From Alphaproteobacteria bacterium 32-64-14 (lineage in GTDB: Bacteria > Pseudomonadota > Alphaproteobacteria > Caulobacterales > Hyphomonadaceae): a DNA stretch of 64,000 nucleotides. The notes under the pieces are model-generated. The model did no database searches, was not told the origin of the DNA, and saw only the letters and a program-made list of their open reading frames with translations. Below, piece by piece: positions 17,781 through 26,034 of the stretch (positions are counted from its first letter, which is position 1; every line of letters begins with the position of its first letter). The translations under genes were made by a program, and so were the position numbers. The DNA is taken from assembly GCA_002280725.1 (NCBI GenBank), contig NCEM01000003.1, positions 1-64,000 of the forward strand, written 5' to 3'.

Positions 17781-18221
17781 TCACGTCCGTGACGGGCAGC
17801 GCACCAGCTCGATCGAGCGCTGGTCGTTGATTGTCACGCGCATCTGCGACTGGTTCGGCTGGATGCGGAAAAACAGGAAATCCCGCGAGGCGCGCCCCTC
17901 GGCATGGCAGCGGGCCGTCGCCGACCAGCCCTGTCCGTCATCGGTGGTCGATTGCAGCATCGGGTCGAACACGCAGAAGCGCTCCCGCTTCATGCCGATC
18001 CGGCGCGTCTCGATCGTCCAGATCTCGCCCTTGTTGCTGCACAGCTCGGAGGCGGGTGCCCATTCGCCGGTGTAGGCCGGCTCGGATCCGGCGCGGAAGG
18101 TATTGGGATCGACAGGCAGCTCAGCGGCAGGGTCGCTTGCGCCATCGTCGCTCGCCGGGGCTCCGCAGCCCACGAGCAGCGCCGCAAGGAAAGCCGTCGC
18201 AATGAACTGGCCGTGACGCAC
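17781..18221 (-). CDS. Predicted lipoprotein, 146 aa
   Basis: An N-terminal signal with lipobox LLVGC (Cys about residue 19) is followed by an acidic linker and a small compact domain with several Cys (ELCSNKGEIW, RFCVFDP, ARCHAEG, LVRCPS), suggesting disulfides. It starts with GTG at 18221. Likely periplasmic and membrane-anchored. Function unknown. Confidence 0.8.
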   Translation of the reverse strand: MRHGQFIATAFLAALLVGCGAPASDDGASDPAAELPVDPNTFRAGSEPAYTGEWAPASELCSNKGEIWTIETRRIGMKRERFCVFDPMLQSTTDDGQGWSATARCHAEGRASRDFLFFRIQPNQSQMRVTINDQRSIELVRCPSRT

Positions 18222-18336
18222 GTCCGCAGCTCCTCAATCACCGCACTAAGCGCCCAAATTTGGCTTGTTGCGCAAGAGGAAAGGTTCGCGATGCTGAAGA
18301 ATTCCGCCGCGATGCTGTGGCGCAGGCGGGTTTCGT

Positions 18337-18822
18337 ATGGCTTTTTCGCCGTCAGCCGCTGGCCCCAGCGCAACGGAGACCGCGCCCGTGGTCGACAGGT
18401 GGAAGTCAGACACAGTCGCCATCCGCGCGATCCTGCATCAGGACTGGAACCCGATCAGCTGCCCCGTTCCACCCGAGCGCCTCGCCATGGTACTGGACAA
18501 GCTGATGGCGCTGGCAATCCGCGACAGAAAAACTTTCCCGGGGCTGAGCCCGGGGGAGCGAGAGGCGTCAGAGCCTGAGAGAGATCAGGCTGTTGCAGTT
18601 TCGCGGCGTTGGCCCCGGCGTAGGCCGATGACCTGCAGCTCCGCCAGGGCGAACACCACCGCCGCCTGGACGCAGGCGGGGAGGGCTGGCGATTACGCCG
18701 GAGGTAATGGAAGCGCGGACGGCCAGCGGCTATCACTGTGGCCATGGCACAGCAGATCGTATCCAGCCCCACCCCGCGCGTCGGCGACCTCATCAAGGAC
18801 TGGCGCACCCGCCGCCGCATGA
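18337..18822 (+). CDS. Doubtful hypothetical ORF, possibly decayed
   Basis: Residues ~20-65 look protein-like (KSDTVAIRAILHQDWNPI), recalling small proteins with an ILxxDWNPIG core. The rest is low-complexity Arg/Ser/Ala and overlaps the regulator gene at 18744 in another frame. The true product may be shorter, or a frameshift near 18500 may have destroyed the gene. A GC-rich palindrome (CCGGGGCTGAGCCCGG) lies at about 18538. Confidence 0.25.
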   Translation: MAFSPSAAGPSATETAPVVDRWKSDTVAIRAILHQDWNPISCPVPPERLAMVLDKLMALAIRDRKTFPGLSPGEREASEPERDQAVAVSRRWPRRRPMTCSSARANTTAAWTQAGRAGDYAGGNGSADGQRLSLWPWHSRSYPAPPRASATSSRTGAPAAA

Positions 18823-19556
18823 GCCAGCTCGATCTCGCGCTCGAAGCCGGGATTTCCCAGCGCCACCTCAGCTTCGTCGAGAGCGGCCGGTCTTCGCCCT
18901 CGCGCGACATGGTTGAGATGCTGTGCGAGCATCTCGATCTCCCGCTGCGTGAGCGGAATGTCGTGCTGCTGACAGCGGGATACGCGCCTGCGTTTTCCGA
19001 GCGCAAGCTTTCCGATCCCTCGATGGCCGTTGCGCGCAAGGCCGTGGAGCTTGTGCTGAAGGGCCACGAGCCGAACCCGGCGCTGGCGGTCGATCGCTGG
19101 TGGAATCTCGTGATGTCGAATGCCGCTGTTTCGCCCTTGTTGGGGCTGGTGGAAGACAAGTCGCTGCTCGAAGGGGTGCCCAACGTGCTGCGCCTGTCGC
19201 TGCATCCCGGCGGTCTGGCGAAGAACATCGTGAACCTCGGCTTTTGGAAGGCGCATGTGCTCTGGCGCCTTGGGCAGCAGATTCACGCCACGCATGACCA
19301 GAAACTGATCGCGCTGGAGAAAGAGCTGGCGGCCTATCCCGCTCCACCTGCGCCGCGCCGCGAGCGCAACGAAGCCGACGCCATCGCGCTCACACTTGAG
19401 CTGAACATCGGCAGCCAGATCCTGTCATTCATCACGACGACCACGATCTTCGGCACGCCTGCGGATGTGACGCTGTCGGAGTTGGCGGTGGAGGCGTTCT
19501 TCCCGGCGAATGCAGAGACCGCCGCGATCGTGCAGGCGATGACTGCGGCGGGCTGA
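18744..19556 (+). CDS. XRE-family regulator with MmyB-like ligand-binding domain
   Basis: A 270-aa regulator. An N-terminal helix-turn-helix (about 12-70; RRMSQLDLALEAGISQRHLS) is followed by a PAS-like MmyB/MLTR domain with the conserved NPALAVDRWWN motif. This family often controls neighbouring oxidoreductase or short-chain dehydrogenase genes and is thought to sense fatty acids or other small ligands. ATG 18744 is chosen over GTG 18738. Its stop abuts the convergent S24 repressor stop with no gap. Confidence 0.9.
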   Translation: MAQQIVSSPTPRVGDLIKDWRTRRRMSQLDLALEAGISQRHLSFVESGRSSPSRDMVEMLCEHLDLPLRERNVVLLTAGYAPAFSERKLSDPSMAVARKAVELVLKGHEPNPALAVDRWWNLVMSNAAVSPLLGLVEDKSLLEGVPNVLRLSLHPGGLAKNIVNLGFWKAHVLWRLGQQIHATHDQKLIALEKELAAYPAPPAPRRERNEADAIALTLELNIGSQILSFITTTTIFGTPADVTLSELAVEAFFPANAETAAIVQAMTAAG

Positions 19557-20174
19557 CTACTGGCTCGCCCACAGGATGCGCGCCATCCACGCCAGGTTAG
19601 CGCGCGGCAGTTCACGCGGTGCATAGGCTGGGTTCAGCGAGATCAGCTCCACTGACCGTTCGGTCTGCCGGCCCAGTACTTTGGCCAGAACTTCGCCATC
19701 GCGTGTGCGCGCCACGATGCGATCGCCCCGCCGCACAGGGGCGCCGGGCGAAATCACGATGCGGTCGCCATTGCGATAGACCGGCTCCATCGAGTCGCCT
19801 GTCACTTCCAGCGCATAGACCGCCTCGTTGCCAAGGTCGGGGAAGCGCACTTCCTCCCAGCCGTCGCCCACGGGAAAACCAGCATCGTCGAAATAGCCGT
19901 CATTGCCTGCCTTCGCGAAGCCGAGCAGCCGCGCGGTATGTCCCTGCCGCCCTTCCGCCAGCGCAGCGAAATCCTCCAGCGAGACGCCGACCGCGCCCAG
20001 CGCCTTCATCAGGCTTTCGGTCGACAGCCAGCGGGGCGACCCGTCGGCGCCCGCCCGCTTCGACTTGTTGAATGCCGTGGCATCCAGACCCGCACGCTTG
20101 GCCAGCCCCGATGGCGACAGGCCATGGCGCTCAGCCAGAAGGTCGATGGCTTTCCAGAGTTCGGTATGTCGCAT
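19557..20174 (-). CDS. S24-family (LexA/CI-like) transcriptional regulator
   Basis: A 205-aa protein with an N-terminal HTH (residues ~8-70) and a C-terminal S24 peptidase fold. Catalytic Ser128 (GDSMEP) and Lys165 (EVLAKVL) are both present, and an Ala-Gly pair at 89-90 may be the self-cleavage site. It is not LexA itself: the N-terminus (MRHTELWKAIDLLAERHGLS) is of the phage-CI/PrtR-like HTH type common as chromosomal genes in alphaproteobacteria. Palindromes at 20181-20216 between its promoter and start suggest autorepression. Confidence 0.88.
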   Translation of the reverse strand: MRHTELWKAIDLLAERHGLSPSGLAKRAGLDATAFNKSKRAGADGSPRWLSTESLMKALGAVGVSLEDFAALAEGRQGHTARLLGFAKAGNDGYFDDAGFPVGDGWEEVRFPDLGNEAVYALEVTGDSMEPVYRNGDRIVISPGAPVRRGDRIVARTRDGEVLAKVLGRQTERSVELISLNPAYAPRELPRANLAWMARILWASQ

Positions 20175-20180
20175 CGTTTG

Positions 20181-20269
20181 ATCCCGCCGGGATAGGACTT
20201 TCGACCTATTTATAGGAAAATCTTCTCAGCAACAACTCGAAATCGCCAGCCAAATTGCCCCTGGGGCAA
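20181..20269 (-). promoter_or_regulatory. Promoter/operator region of the S24 regulator gene
   Basis: Three inverted repeats lie upstream of the start at 20174: ATCCCGCCGGGAT (20181-20193), CCTATTTATAGG (20205-20216) and TTGCCCCTGGGGCAA (20255-20269). The minus strand reads TATAAA across the middle one, which fits a -10 box overlapped by an operator. The third palindrome could act on either divergent gene. Binding by the S24 protein is inferred. Confidence 0.4.
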
Positions 20270-20403
20270 CAAATTGCGTGGAGTTCAGTCCATCTGGCGT
20301 CGCCATGGCCGTCCGGACGTTGAACAGGGCGAGCAAGTATCGCAGAAGTGTCCCCGCCGGGGGCCCCGGCCTGAATCACACGGCCGACCGGGCCGCGGAG
20401 TCG

Positions 20404-21708
20404 ATGGAACTTCTTATCCTTGTACTGCTGATCCTGCTCAACGGCGTGTTCGCGCTGTCAGAGATGGCGATCGTTTCTTCCCGCAAGCCGCGCCTCAAGG
20501 CCATGGCCGACAAGGGCAATGTCGGCGCGCGCACCGCGCTGCGGCTGCTGGACGATCCCTCCAAGCTCCTGTCCACGGTGCAGATCGGCATCACCGCGAT
20601 CGGCGTCATCGCCGGCGCTTACGGCGCCACATCGCTTGCCGACGACATGACCCCCTGGGTCGTCTCGCTCCATCCCAGTCTGGCGCCTCACGCTCCCGCC
20701 ATTGCGTTTGGCTTCGTGATCGTGTTCACGACCTTCCTGTCGCTCGTGCTGGGCGAACTCGTCCCCAAGCGCATCGCGCTCGCAGCGCCCGAGCCAATGG
20801 CCGCGATGATGGCTCCGCTGATGGCCTTGATCGCCGTGGCGGCGTCTCCGCTGGTGTGGCTGCTGCGCCTCGTGACCGAGGCCATCCTCGCCCTGTTCGG
20901 TCTCAACAAGACCCGCGAAGAGGATGTGACCGAGGAAGAACTCCACTCCCTCATTGTCGAAGGCGAGAAGGCCGGCGTTATCGAGGAAGAAGAACGCGAG
21001 ATGATCCAGAGCGTGATGCGCCTCGGCGACCGCTCCGTGAAGACGATCATGACGCCGCGCACCGACATGGTGTGGCTCGATCCGGGCGAAACGCGCGCGG
21101 AAATCCTCAAGGAGATCGCCGACAGCGGCCATTCGCGCTTCCCCGTGGCGAAAGGCAATCCCGACCAGATCGTCGGCGTCGTGCAGACCAAGGAGCTGCT
21201 GTCCCATCTTGCACGTACGGGCGAGGTCAACATCACGGCCGTGATGCACAAGCCGGCCTTCGTTCCCGAAACCATGCCGGTGCTGAACCTTCTGGAATCG
21301 ATGCGCGGCAACCCCGTGCGAATGGTCGTGGTGTCGGATGAATACGGCGGCGTGCTCGGCCTCGTCACGGCGGCGGACCTGCTGGAAGCCATCGCGGGCG
21401 ATGCTGCGCTGGCCGAAGACGAAGCCCTGTCGCCGCCCGTCAAGCGCGACGATGGCAGCTGGCTGATCGATGGGATGACGCCAGTCGACGAGTTCGAGGA
21501 AATCGTCGGCGTGCGCGATCTTGAGAAGGACGAAGGCTATTCAACCGTCGGCGGCCTGGTGATGCACCTGATCCGCGAACTGCCCAAGGAGGGCGACAAG
21601 GCCGAATGGCCACCGTTGACCTTCGAAGTCGTCGATATGGACGGCCGCCGCATCGACAAGGTGCTGGTGCGCAAGGCCGAACCGGTGGACGACGATCCGA
21701 GTGGTTGA
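20404..21708 (+). CDS. Hemolysin C/CorC-type protein: CNNM, CBS pair and CorC_HlyC domains
   Basis: A 434-aa membrane protein. The N-terminal CNNM (DUF21) transmembrane domain (residues ~1-190; LLNGVFALSEMAIVSSRK) is followed by two CBS domains (about 210-340; SVKTIMTPRTDM, VVVSDEYGGVLGLVT) and a C-terminal CorC_HlyC domain (VGGLVMHLIRELP). Homologues act in magnesium/cobalt efflux. The ATG at 20404 matches family N-termini; the frame is open upstream to 20278 but unconvincing. Confidence 0.92.
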   Translation: MELLILVLLILLNGVFALSEMAIVSSRKPRLKAMADKGNVGARTALRLLDDPSKLLSTVQIGITAIGVIAGAYGATSLADDMTPWVVSLHPSLAPHAPAIAFGFVIVFTTFLSLVLGELVPKRIALAAPEPMAAMMAPLMALIAVAASPLVWLLRLVTEAILALFGLNKTREEDVTEEELHSLIVEGEKAGVIEEEEREMIQSVMRLGDRSVKTIMTPRTDMVWLDPGETRAEILKEIADSGHSRFPVAKGNPDQIVGVVQTKELLSHLARTGEVNITAVMHKPAFVPETMPVLNLLESMRGNPVRMVVVSDEYGGVLGLVTAADLLEAIAGDAALAEDEALSPPVKRDDGSWLIDGMTPVDEFEEIVGVRDLEKDEGYSTVGGLVMHLIRELPKEGDKAEWPPLTFEVVDMDGRRIDKVLVRKAEPVDDDPSG

Positions 21709-21710
21709 TC

Positions 21711-21830
21711 CTCTGGACCGCCGGGCGCCTGCCGGCAGTCGCTGCGACGCAGCTAGATATTGCCCATTCAGAAGCTCTGACCGCCTCGCTTCGCGACGCG
21801 CTGCCGGGCAGGCGCCCGGCGGTCCAGAGA
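21711..21830. repeat. 120-bp inverted-repeat element (CTCTGGACCGCC family)
   Basis: Terminal inverted repeats of 23 bp begin CTCTGGACCGCCGGGCGC at 21711 and end at 21829; after the 23 matching bases one base is inserted and pairing resumes. The element fills the whole gap between the stop of the CNNM gene (21708) and the stop of the ATP-grasp gene (21831). Shorter or half copies are at 25069-25096 and 25938-25972. MITE-like; it could work as a two-way terminator. Confidence 0.8.
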
Positions 21831-22853
21831 CTAAACCTCAACCCCGGCCCGTTTGAGGCCTAGCGCCACGATCCGGTTCAGCAGGTCGCCATAGCTGACG
21901 CCTGCATGCAGGGCGGCCTGCGCGTATTCTTGGCTCGCCGCGATTTCGGGGTTCGGATTCGCCTCGATAAAATAGGGCACGTTGTCCTTCGACAGCCGGA
22001 AGTCGATCCGGCAATAACCGTCCAGCTCCAGCGTGTGGCAGATGCGCTTGGCCAGCGTGCGGATTTTGGTGACGACGCTCGGCGGCAGATTTTCCGCAGG
22101 CCCCTGCAGGATGCCGCGCTTCTCCTGATAGATTGGGTCGTGTTTCACCTTCTCGGTGGCGATGGCGTGAGAGCCTTCGGCAAGGTTCGAGAAGCTCAGC
22201 TCCCAAACGGGGAGCACCTGCAGCCGCTCATTGCCAAGGCAACCGACATAGATCTCGCGTCCGTCGATGAACTCCTCGGCGATCGCTGGCGTGTTCAGGC
22301 GCTTGTGGATGAAGGCCACCCGCGCCGCCAGCGTCTCGTCGGAGTCCACGATAGAAGCCTGCGCGATGCCCAGCGAGGCGTCTTCCCACAGGCTCTTCAC
22401 GATCAGCGGGAATTTGAGGCGGCCCGGACGGCGCACCTTCATGCCCATCGGGAACACCGCAAACGCCGGCACCGGCACGCGGTGATACTTCAGCAGCTTT
22501 TTCGACAGGTCCTTGCCGCGCGCCAGCATCAGGCCGCGCGGATTGCAGCCCGTGTAAGGCACGCGAAGAAGCTCAAGAAGGCCAACCACGTTCTGCGCAT
22601 ACAGCGTCTCGCCGTGGAATTCCTCGAGCAGGTTGAAGACGATGTCCGGCTTCCAGTTCTCGACCGCATCGCGGATCGGCGCCAGCTCGGTCTGCACGCC
22701 CAGCATGCTGACCTCGTGGCCGGCGGTGCGAAGCGTCTTCATGACGTCGTATTCGGTCTTCCAGACGTAGGCTTCCTCTTCCGGCAATTCTTCCATGTTA
22801 TCGGGCGGCACCAGGTCCGGGTGCGCCAGGATCAGAATGCGTAGGGGTGTCAT
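21831..22853 (-). CDS. ATP-grasp ligase related to D-alanine-D-alanine ligase
   Basis: A 340-aa ATP-grasp enzyme. ATP-binding elements are KFPLIVKSLWEDAS near 155, AIAEEFIDGREIYVG near 200, and the metal-binding end YCRIDFRLSKDNVPYFIEAN with NPNPEI near 295-310. The N-terminus (ILAHPDLVPPDNMEELPEEE) differs from true Ddl, so the acceptor is probably another amino acid or peptide. It overlaps the metallopeptidase gene by 4 bp (ATGA), so the two are made together. The product is unknown. Confidence 0.85.
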   Translation of the reverse strand: MTPLRILILAHPDLVPPDNMEELPEEEAYVWKTEYDVMKTLRTAGHEVSMLGVQTELAPIRDAVENWKPDIVFNLLEEFHGETLYAQNVVGLLELLRVPYTGCNPRGLMLARGKDLSKKLLKYHRVPVPAFAVFPMGMKVRRPGRLKFPLIVKSLWEDASLGIAQASIVDSDETLAARVAFIHKRLNTPAIAEEFIDGREIYVGCLGNERLQVLPVWELSFSNLAEGSHAIATEKVKHDPIYQEKRGILQGPAENLPPSVVTKIRTLAKRICHTLELDGYCRIDFRLSKDNVPYFIEANPNPEIAASQEYAQAALHAGVSYGDLLNRIVALGLKRAGVEV

Positions 22854-23917
22854 AGTGCGAACCACTGCCGCCGCGATGTGTGGAGCTGGTGCGCCACCTT
22901 GTTGTTCAGCAGGCGAACCATTGCGCGGCGAAGCTCATGTTCACGCCCGTAAGCCCGCAGTTTCAGCGTGCGCGCGCGGCTGATCAGCTGGTCGATCCGG
23001 TTGTCGAGCGCAAGCTGATAGGCGCCGGACACACGCCAGGCGGCTTCGCGGATCGTCGTGCGGTTGGCGCGCAGGAAGGACGAGGCAGTCGGCCGGTGCG
23101 CGTGGCGCGGATCGTTCGAGAAGATGCGCTGCAGGTCCTTGTCGTAGCGCGTGTCGACTTCGCCATCGACCGTGTACCAGGCCAGCTTCTGTTCATAGTG
23201 ATCAGCCAGCGTGCGGTTGAGGCGGCCAACGGGATCAACTTCCATCCGGCGCGTGAGGCCAGCTTTCGAGCCCGCTATCTCGGTCATCAGCGCATCGACA
23301 TACTCGAGCTTGGCGAGCGCGCCCGGCCATTCCGCATACTTCCGGCGCCAGTTGGAGCGCGGCGTCAGCCACACGGCGAATGTCTCGGCGAAATCCTCGT
23401 CCGGGTGGCTCTGCGCATACCAGCGCGGCAGGTGATGGACGAAGTTGCGGCTGTTGGGATTGGGCCGATAGCTCTCGGGGTAGGGCGTCGAGGAGCGGCC
23501 GAATGTTTCCTGCCATTTGCGGCGGCGATGCAGGGCGTAGGCGTGTTGAACGATGTGGCCGGCCTCGTGCCGCAGGATCTGCATGCACTGGCGGCTCGTG
23601 CCGCCTTCCACGTCCTTGAACATCTTGCGCTCGAGGCGGGCGAGGCGCGGATGGGCGAGATAGAAGGGAATGGCGATGCCCGGCGTCGTATCGGGACTGA
23701 ACCACTCGTCCGAAATCCAGGCATGCGCCTGCACAAGGCCGCGGCGCTTCAGCTCGCTGTTCAGCTCTTTCATCGAGCCCTGAAGCCAGGTGCCCTCGAT
23801 CGAAATGTTGAGATCCTTGAGCCGCAGCTGAAGCAGTTCGTCATCCGCGAGGTATGACCACCAGGGCTGACGCGCCTTCGCGCGCATGGACCAGAGCGTG
23901 CCGCCGGAATCCCCCAT
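22850..23917 (-). CDS. Putative zinc metallopeptidase (HEAGH)
   Basis: A ~355-aa protein with the gluzincin-like motif RHEAGHIVQHAYALHRR and a downstream acidic helix DEDFAETFAVWL that could give the third zinc ligand. It resembles the family named putative zinc-binding metallo-peptidase. There is no signal peptide, so it is cytosolic. ATG 23917 is chosen for an upstream GGGGAG; starts at 23941 and 23887 are possible. It is coupled to the ATP-grasp ligase that follows. Confidence 0.78.
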   Translation of the reverse strand: MGDSGGTLWSMRAKARQPWWSYLADDELLQLRLKDLNISIEGTWLQGSMKELNSELKRRGLVQAHAWISDEWFSPDTTPGIAIPFYLAHPRLARLERKMFKDVEGGTSRQCMQILRHEAGHIVQHAYALHRRRKWQETFGRSSTPYPESYRPNPNSRNFVHHLPRWYAQSHPDEDFAETFAVWLTPRSNWRRKYAEWPGALAKLEYVDALMTEIAGSKAGLTRRMEVDPVGRLNRTLADHYEQKLAWYTVDGEVDTRYDKDLQRIFSNDPRHAHRPTASSFLRANRTTIREAAWRVSGAYQLALDNRIDQLISRARTLKLRAYGREHELRRAMVRLLNNKVAHQLHTSRRQWFAL

Positions 23918-23982
23918 TGTCAGGCGGCTCCCCAAAAGCATGAGGCAGTCTGGCAGCTTGGGCCGGAATGCTGGCGGATCAC

Positions 23983-24082
23983 GGAAAAACCTCTCACCCG
24001 TGATGTCTCGGGCGGAACACTTTCTAAAGCATAAATCTTGGCAGGCGCATGGGGGAAATGATGGCCCAGCGGAGGTTTTTCC
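23983..24082. repeat. 100-bp segment with 11-bp terminal inverted repeats
   Basis: GGAAAAACCTC at 23983-23993 is matched exactly by GAGGTTTTTCC at 24072-24082; with one bulged base the pairing extends three more bases (CAC / GTG). It sits between the metallopeptidase start and the SDR stop (24094). It could be a large hairpin or a tiny mobile element; no second copy was seen in this window. Confidence 0.35.
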
Positions 24083-24093
24083 AGTGTCCTCGC

Positions 24094-25011
24094 CTAAACG
24101 GGATCGTAGGGAAATACGTCTGCGGAGGCGTCCAGGGCGAAGAAATCGGGCGCCATGGCGGGCAGGCAGGTATCGATGATTTTCTGGGGATTCCAGCCTG
24201 TCAGGTCCGCCATGGAGCGGATCGGGCGGGGCTGATCGAACAGCACGATCTCATTCCCCCGGACCCCGAAAATCTGGCTGGTGACGTGTTTTGCGCCGTC
24301 GGCGCACAGGGCGGCCGCAAGCTGGGCCACCTGGTCGGCTCGCATGGCGTCCCGCATCCGGCCCACTCGCTGGGCGCTGGCTTCGTCTTTCACGGGAATT
24401 GAGGCGATCATCCGGGTCCATGCAAAAGGGGCAATGACGTTGGAGCGGACATTGTTCCGCGCACCCTCCATCGCCACGATCCGGGACAGGCCCACAATGC
24501 CCATCTTGGCCGCCGCATAGTTCGCCTGGCCGATATTCCCGATCAGGCCCGAAGTGGACGTGAAGAGCACATAGGCCCCGTCCTTCTGCTCCCGGAACAG
24601 TTCGATCGACGCTCGCGTCACGTTGAACGAGCCCCGCAGGTGAACCTGGATGACCTTGTCCCAGTCCTCCTCGGTCATCTTGTGGAACATCGTGTCCCGC
24701 AGGATGCCGGCCGGGTTCACGATGGCGTGCAGCCCGCCGAACGTGTCTTTCGCCTGCTCGATCATCCGCTGCACCGCCTTGAAGTCCGCCACGCTGTCCG
24801 AGTTGGAGGCGGCCTGTCCGCCAGCGGTGCGGATTTCCTGGGCGACCAACTCCGCCGGCCCCGCCGATCCCTCGTCCCCGCCGGTCAGCCCGCCGCCGAG
24901 ATCGTTGACCACGACCTTCGCGCCCTCGCGCGCGAGGAGAAGCGCGGTCTCCTTCCCGATCCCGTTGCCGCCGCCCGTGATGAGAACGACCTTGCCGTCG
25001 AGCACGCCCAT
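24094..25011 (-). CDS. SDR-family oxidoreductase (3-hydroxyacyl-CoA dehydrogenase-like)
   Basis: A 305-aa SDR. Cofactor motif TGGGNGIG is near residues 12-19, catalytic Ser in STSGLIGN near 150, and NYAAAK with Tyr/Lys near 165. A ~60-residue C-terminal extension (FDQPRPIRSMADLTGWNP) recalls the dehydrogenase part of peroxisomal multifunctional enzymes, suggesting a role with acyl-CoA substrates. A strong AGGAGGAAG precedes ATG 25011. Confidence 0.9.
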   Translation of the reverse strand: MGVLDGKVVLITGGGNGIGKETALLLAREGAKVVVNDLGGGLTGGDEGSAGPAELVAQEIRTAGGQAASNSDSVADFKAVQRMIEQAKDTFGGLHAIVNPAGILRDTMFHKMTEEDWDKVIQVHLRGSFNVTRASIELFREQKDGAYVLFTSTSGLIGNIGQANYAAAKMGIVGLSRIVAMEGARNNVRSNVIAPFAWTRMIASIPVKDEASAQRVGRMRDAMRADQVAQLAAALCADGAKHVTSQIFGVRGNEIVLFDQPRPIRSMADLTGWNPQKIIDTCLPAMAPDFFALDASADVFPYDPV

Positions 25012-25068
25012 GGGACTTCCTCCTGATTTTGGAGCCAAATCCATCACACGGTTCGTGCGAGGGGAAGC

Positions 25069-25210
25069 TCTCTGGACCGCCAGGCGCCCGCCCGGCACTT
25101 CGACCTCGCGACGCGCCTCGTCCTTCGACAGGCTCAGGACGAGGCGCTCAACAACCACCGTTACCTAGCAGGCCTCATCCTTGCCTGTCGAAGGACGAGG
25201 CCGTGCTTGC
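25069..25210. repeat. Composite of two dispersed repeat families
   Basis: A half copy of the CTCTGGACCGCC element (25069-25096) is followed by the CCTTCGACAGGCTCAGGACGAG / CCTGTCGAAGGACGAGG inverted pair. Within the 361-bp gap 25012-25372 nothing else was recognised; 25211-25372 holds no clear gene or motif. Confidence 0.6.
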
Positions 25211-25372
25211 CGGCCCCAACCGGCTGTCACACAAAACTTCTTGCGAAGAGGGGCAAACGTCCCTATCTGCACGCTCCAATAACCGGCTGCGCGAAGGGCC
25301 CCCGATTCCTTAAATGGGTTTGGGGGGAAGACGGCGACCAGCGGTGATGCACTGACCTGGGCTGAGGCAAGA

Positions 25373-25936
25373 ATGCCGAAGCTGCGGTCGTTGGTTCGTC
25401 ATCCTCGTCTTCGGAGCCTGCGCCTCTTGCACAACCCTGCCGCCATCCCCGCCTATATCATTGTGCAAGACGCGCCGGAGCATTCCGCCGCCATTGAGGA
25501 CCTGTACGACGACGTCTTCGGCCCCGGCCGCTTCGCCAAGACGGCCGAGCGTCTGCGCGAAGGCAACGCGAAGATCGCCGACGCCAGCCTCGTCGCCATC
25601 GACAGCGAGGGCGTCACCGGCGTCGTGCGCGTCTGGCCGGTCACAGTCGGAGAAAAGGGACGCGCCGCCTTCCTGGGCCCCATCGCCGTCGCCGAACGCC
25701 GCCGTGGCAACGGCGTCGCCTTCAAGCTCATGGAACGCGCCATCGGCGTCTGCCGCGAGCAGGGCTATGCGGCCGTCATCCTGGTGGGCGACCTGGAGTA
25801 TTACGACCGCTTCGGCTTCAAGCAGTCCGGCGACCGCTTCCAGCTCCCCGGCCCGGTCGACCAGCACCGCGTCCTGATCCGCGACCTCTCGGATCGCGCC
25901 CCCGCGCTCCAAGGTGCGCTGGCTGTTCCGCGCTGA
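25373..25936 (+). CDS. GNAT-family N-acetyltransferase
   Basis: A 187-aa acetyltransferase. The acetyl-CoA loop AVAERRRGNGVAFKLM is near residue 105-120, and the C-terminal strand has YYDRFGFK. The first ~30 residues are basic and may not be translated; a downstream GTG near 25463 (VQDAPEHSAAIEDLYDD) would give the more usual length of ~160. The substrate is unknown. Confidence 0.8.
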   Translation: MPKLRSLVRHPRLRSLRLLHNPAAIPAYIIVQDAPEHSAAIEDLYDDVFGPGRFAKTAERLREGNAKIADASLVAIDSEGVTGVVRVWPVTVGEKGRAAFLGPIAVAERRRGNGVAFKLMERAIGVCREQGYAAVILVGDLEYYDRFGFKQSGDRFQLPGPVDQHRVLIRDLSDRAPALQGALAVPR

Positions 25937-25937
25937 T

Positions 25938-25972
25938 CTCTGGACCGCTGGGCGAGGCCCGGGCGGTCCAGA
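25938..25972. repeat. Short hairpin copy of the CTCTGGACCGCC element
   Basis: CTCTGGACCGCTGGGC pairs with the following GCCCGGGCGGTCCAGA, giving a ~15-bp imperfect stem directly after the GNAT stop. It appears to be the two ends of the 21711-21830 element without its centre. It may terminate transcription. Confidence 0.6.
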
Positions 25973-26034
25973 TTGCGCCCATCTCGCCACGCGCTTCCAT
26001 TGGGACTATGTTCTCGGGGAGTTGGGGAGAGCGA

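Noticed and set aside
25310..25990. A 226-codon minus-strand frame
   Set aside because: Antisense to the clear GNAT gene and starting inside a repeat hairpin.
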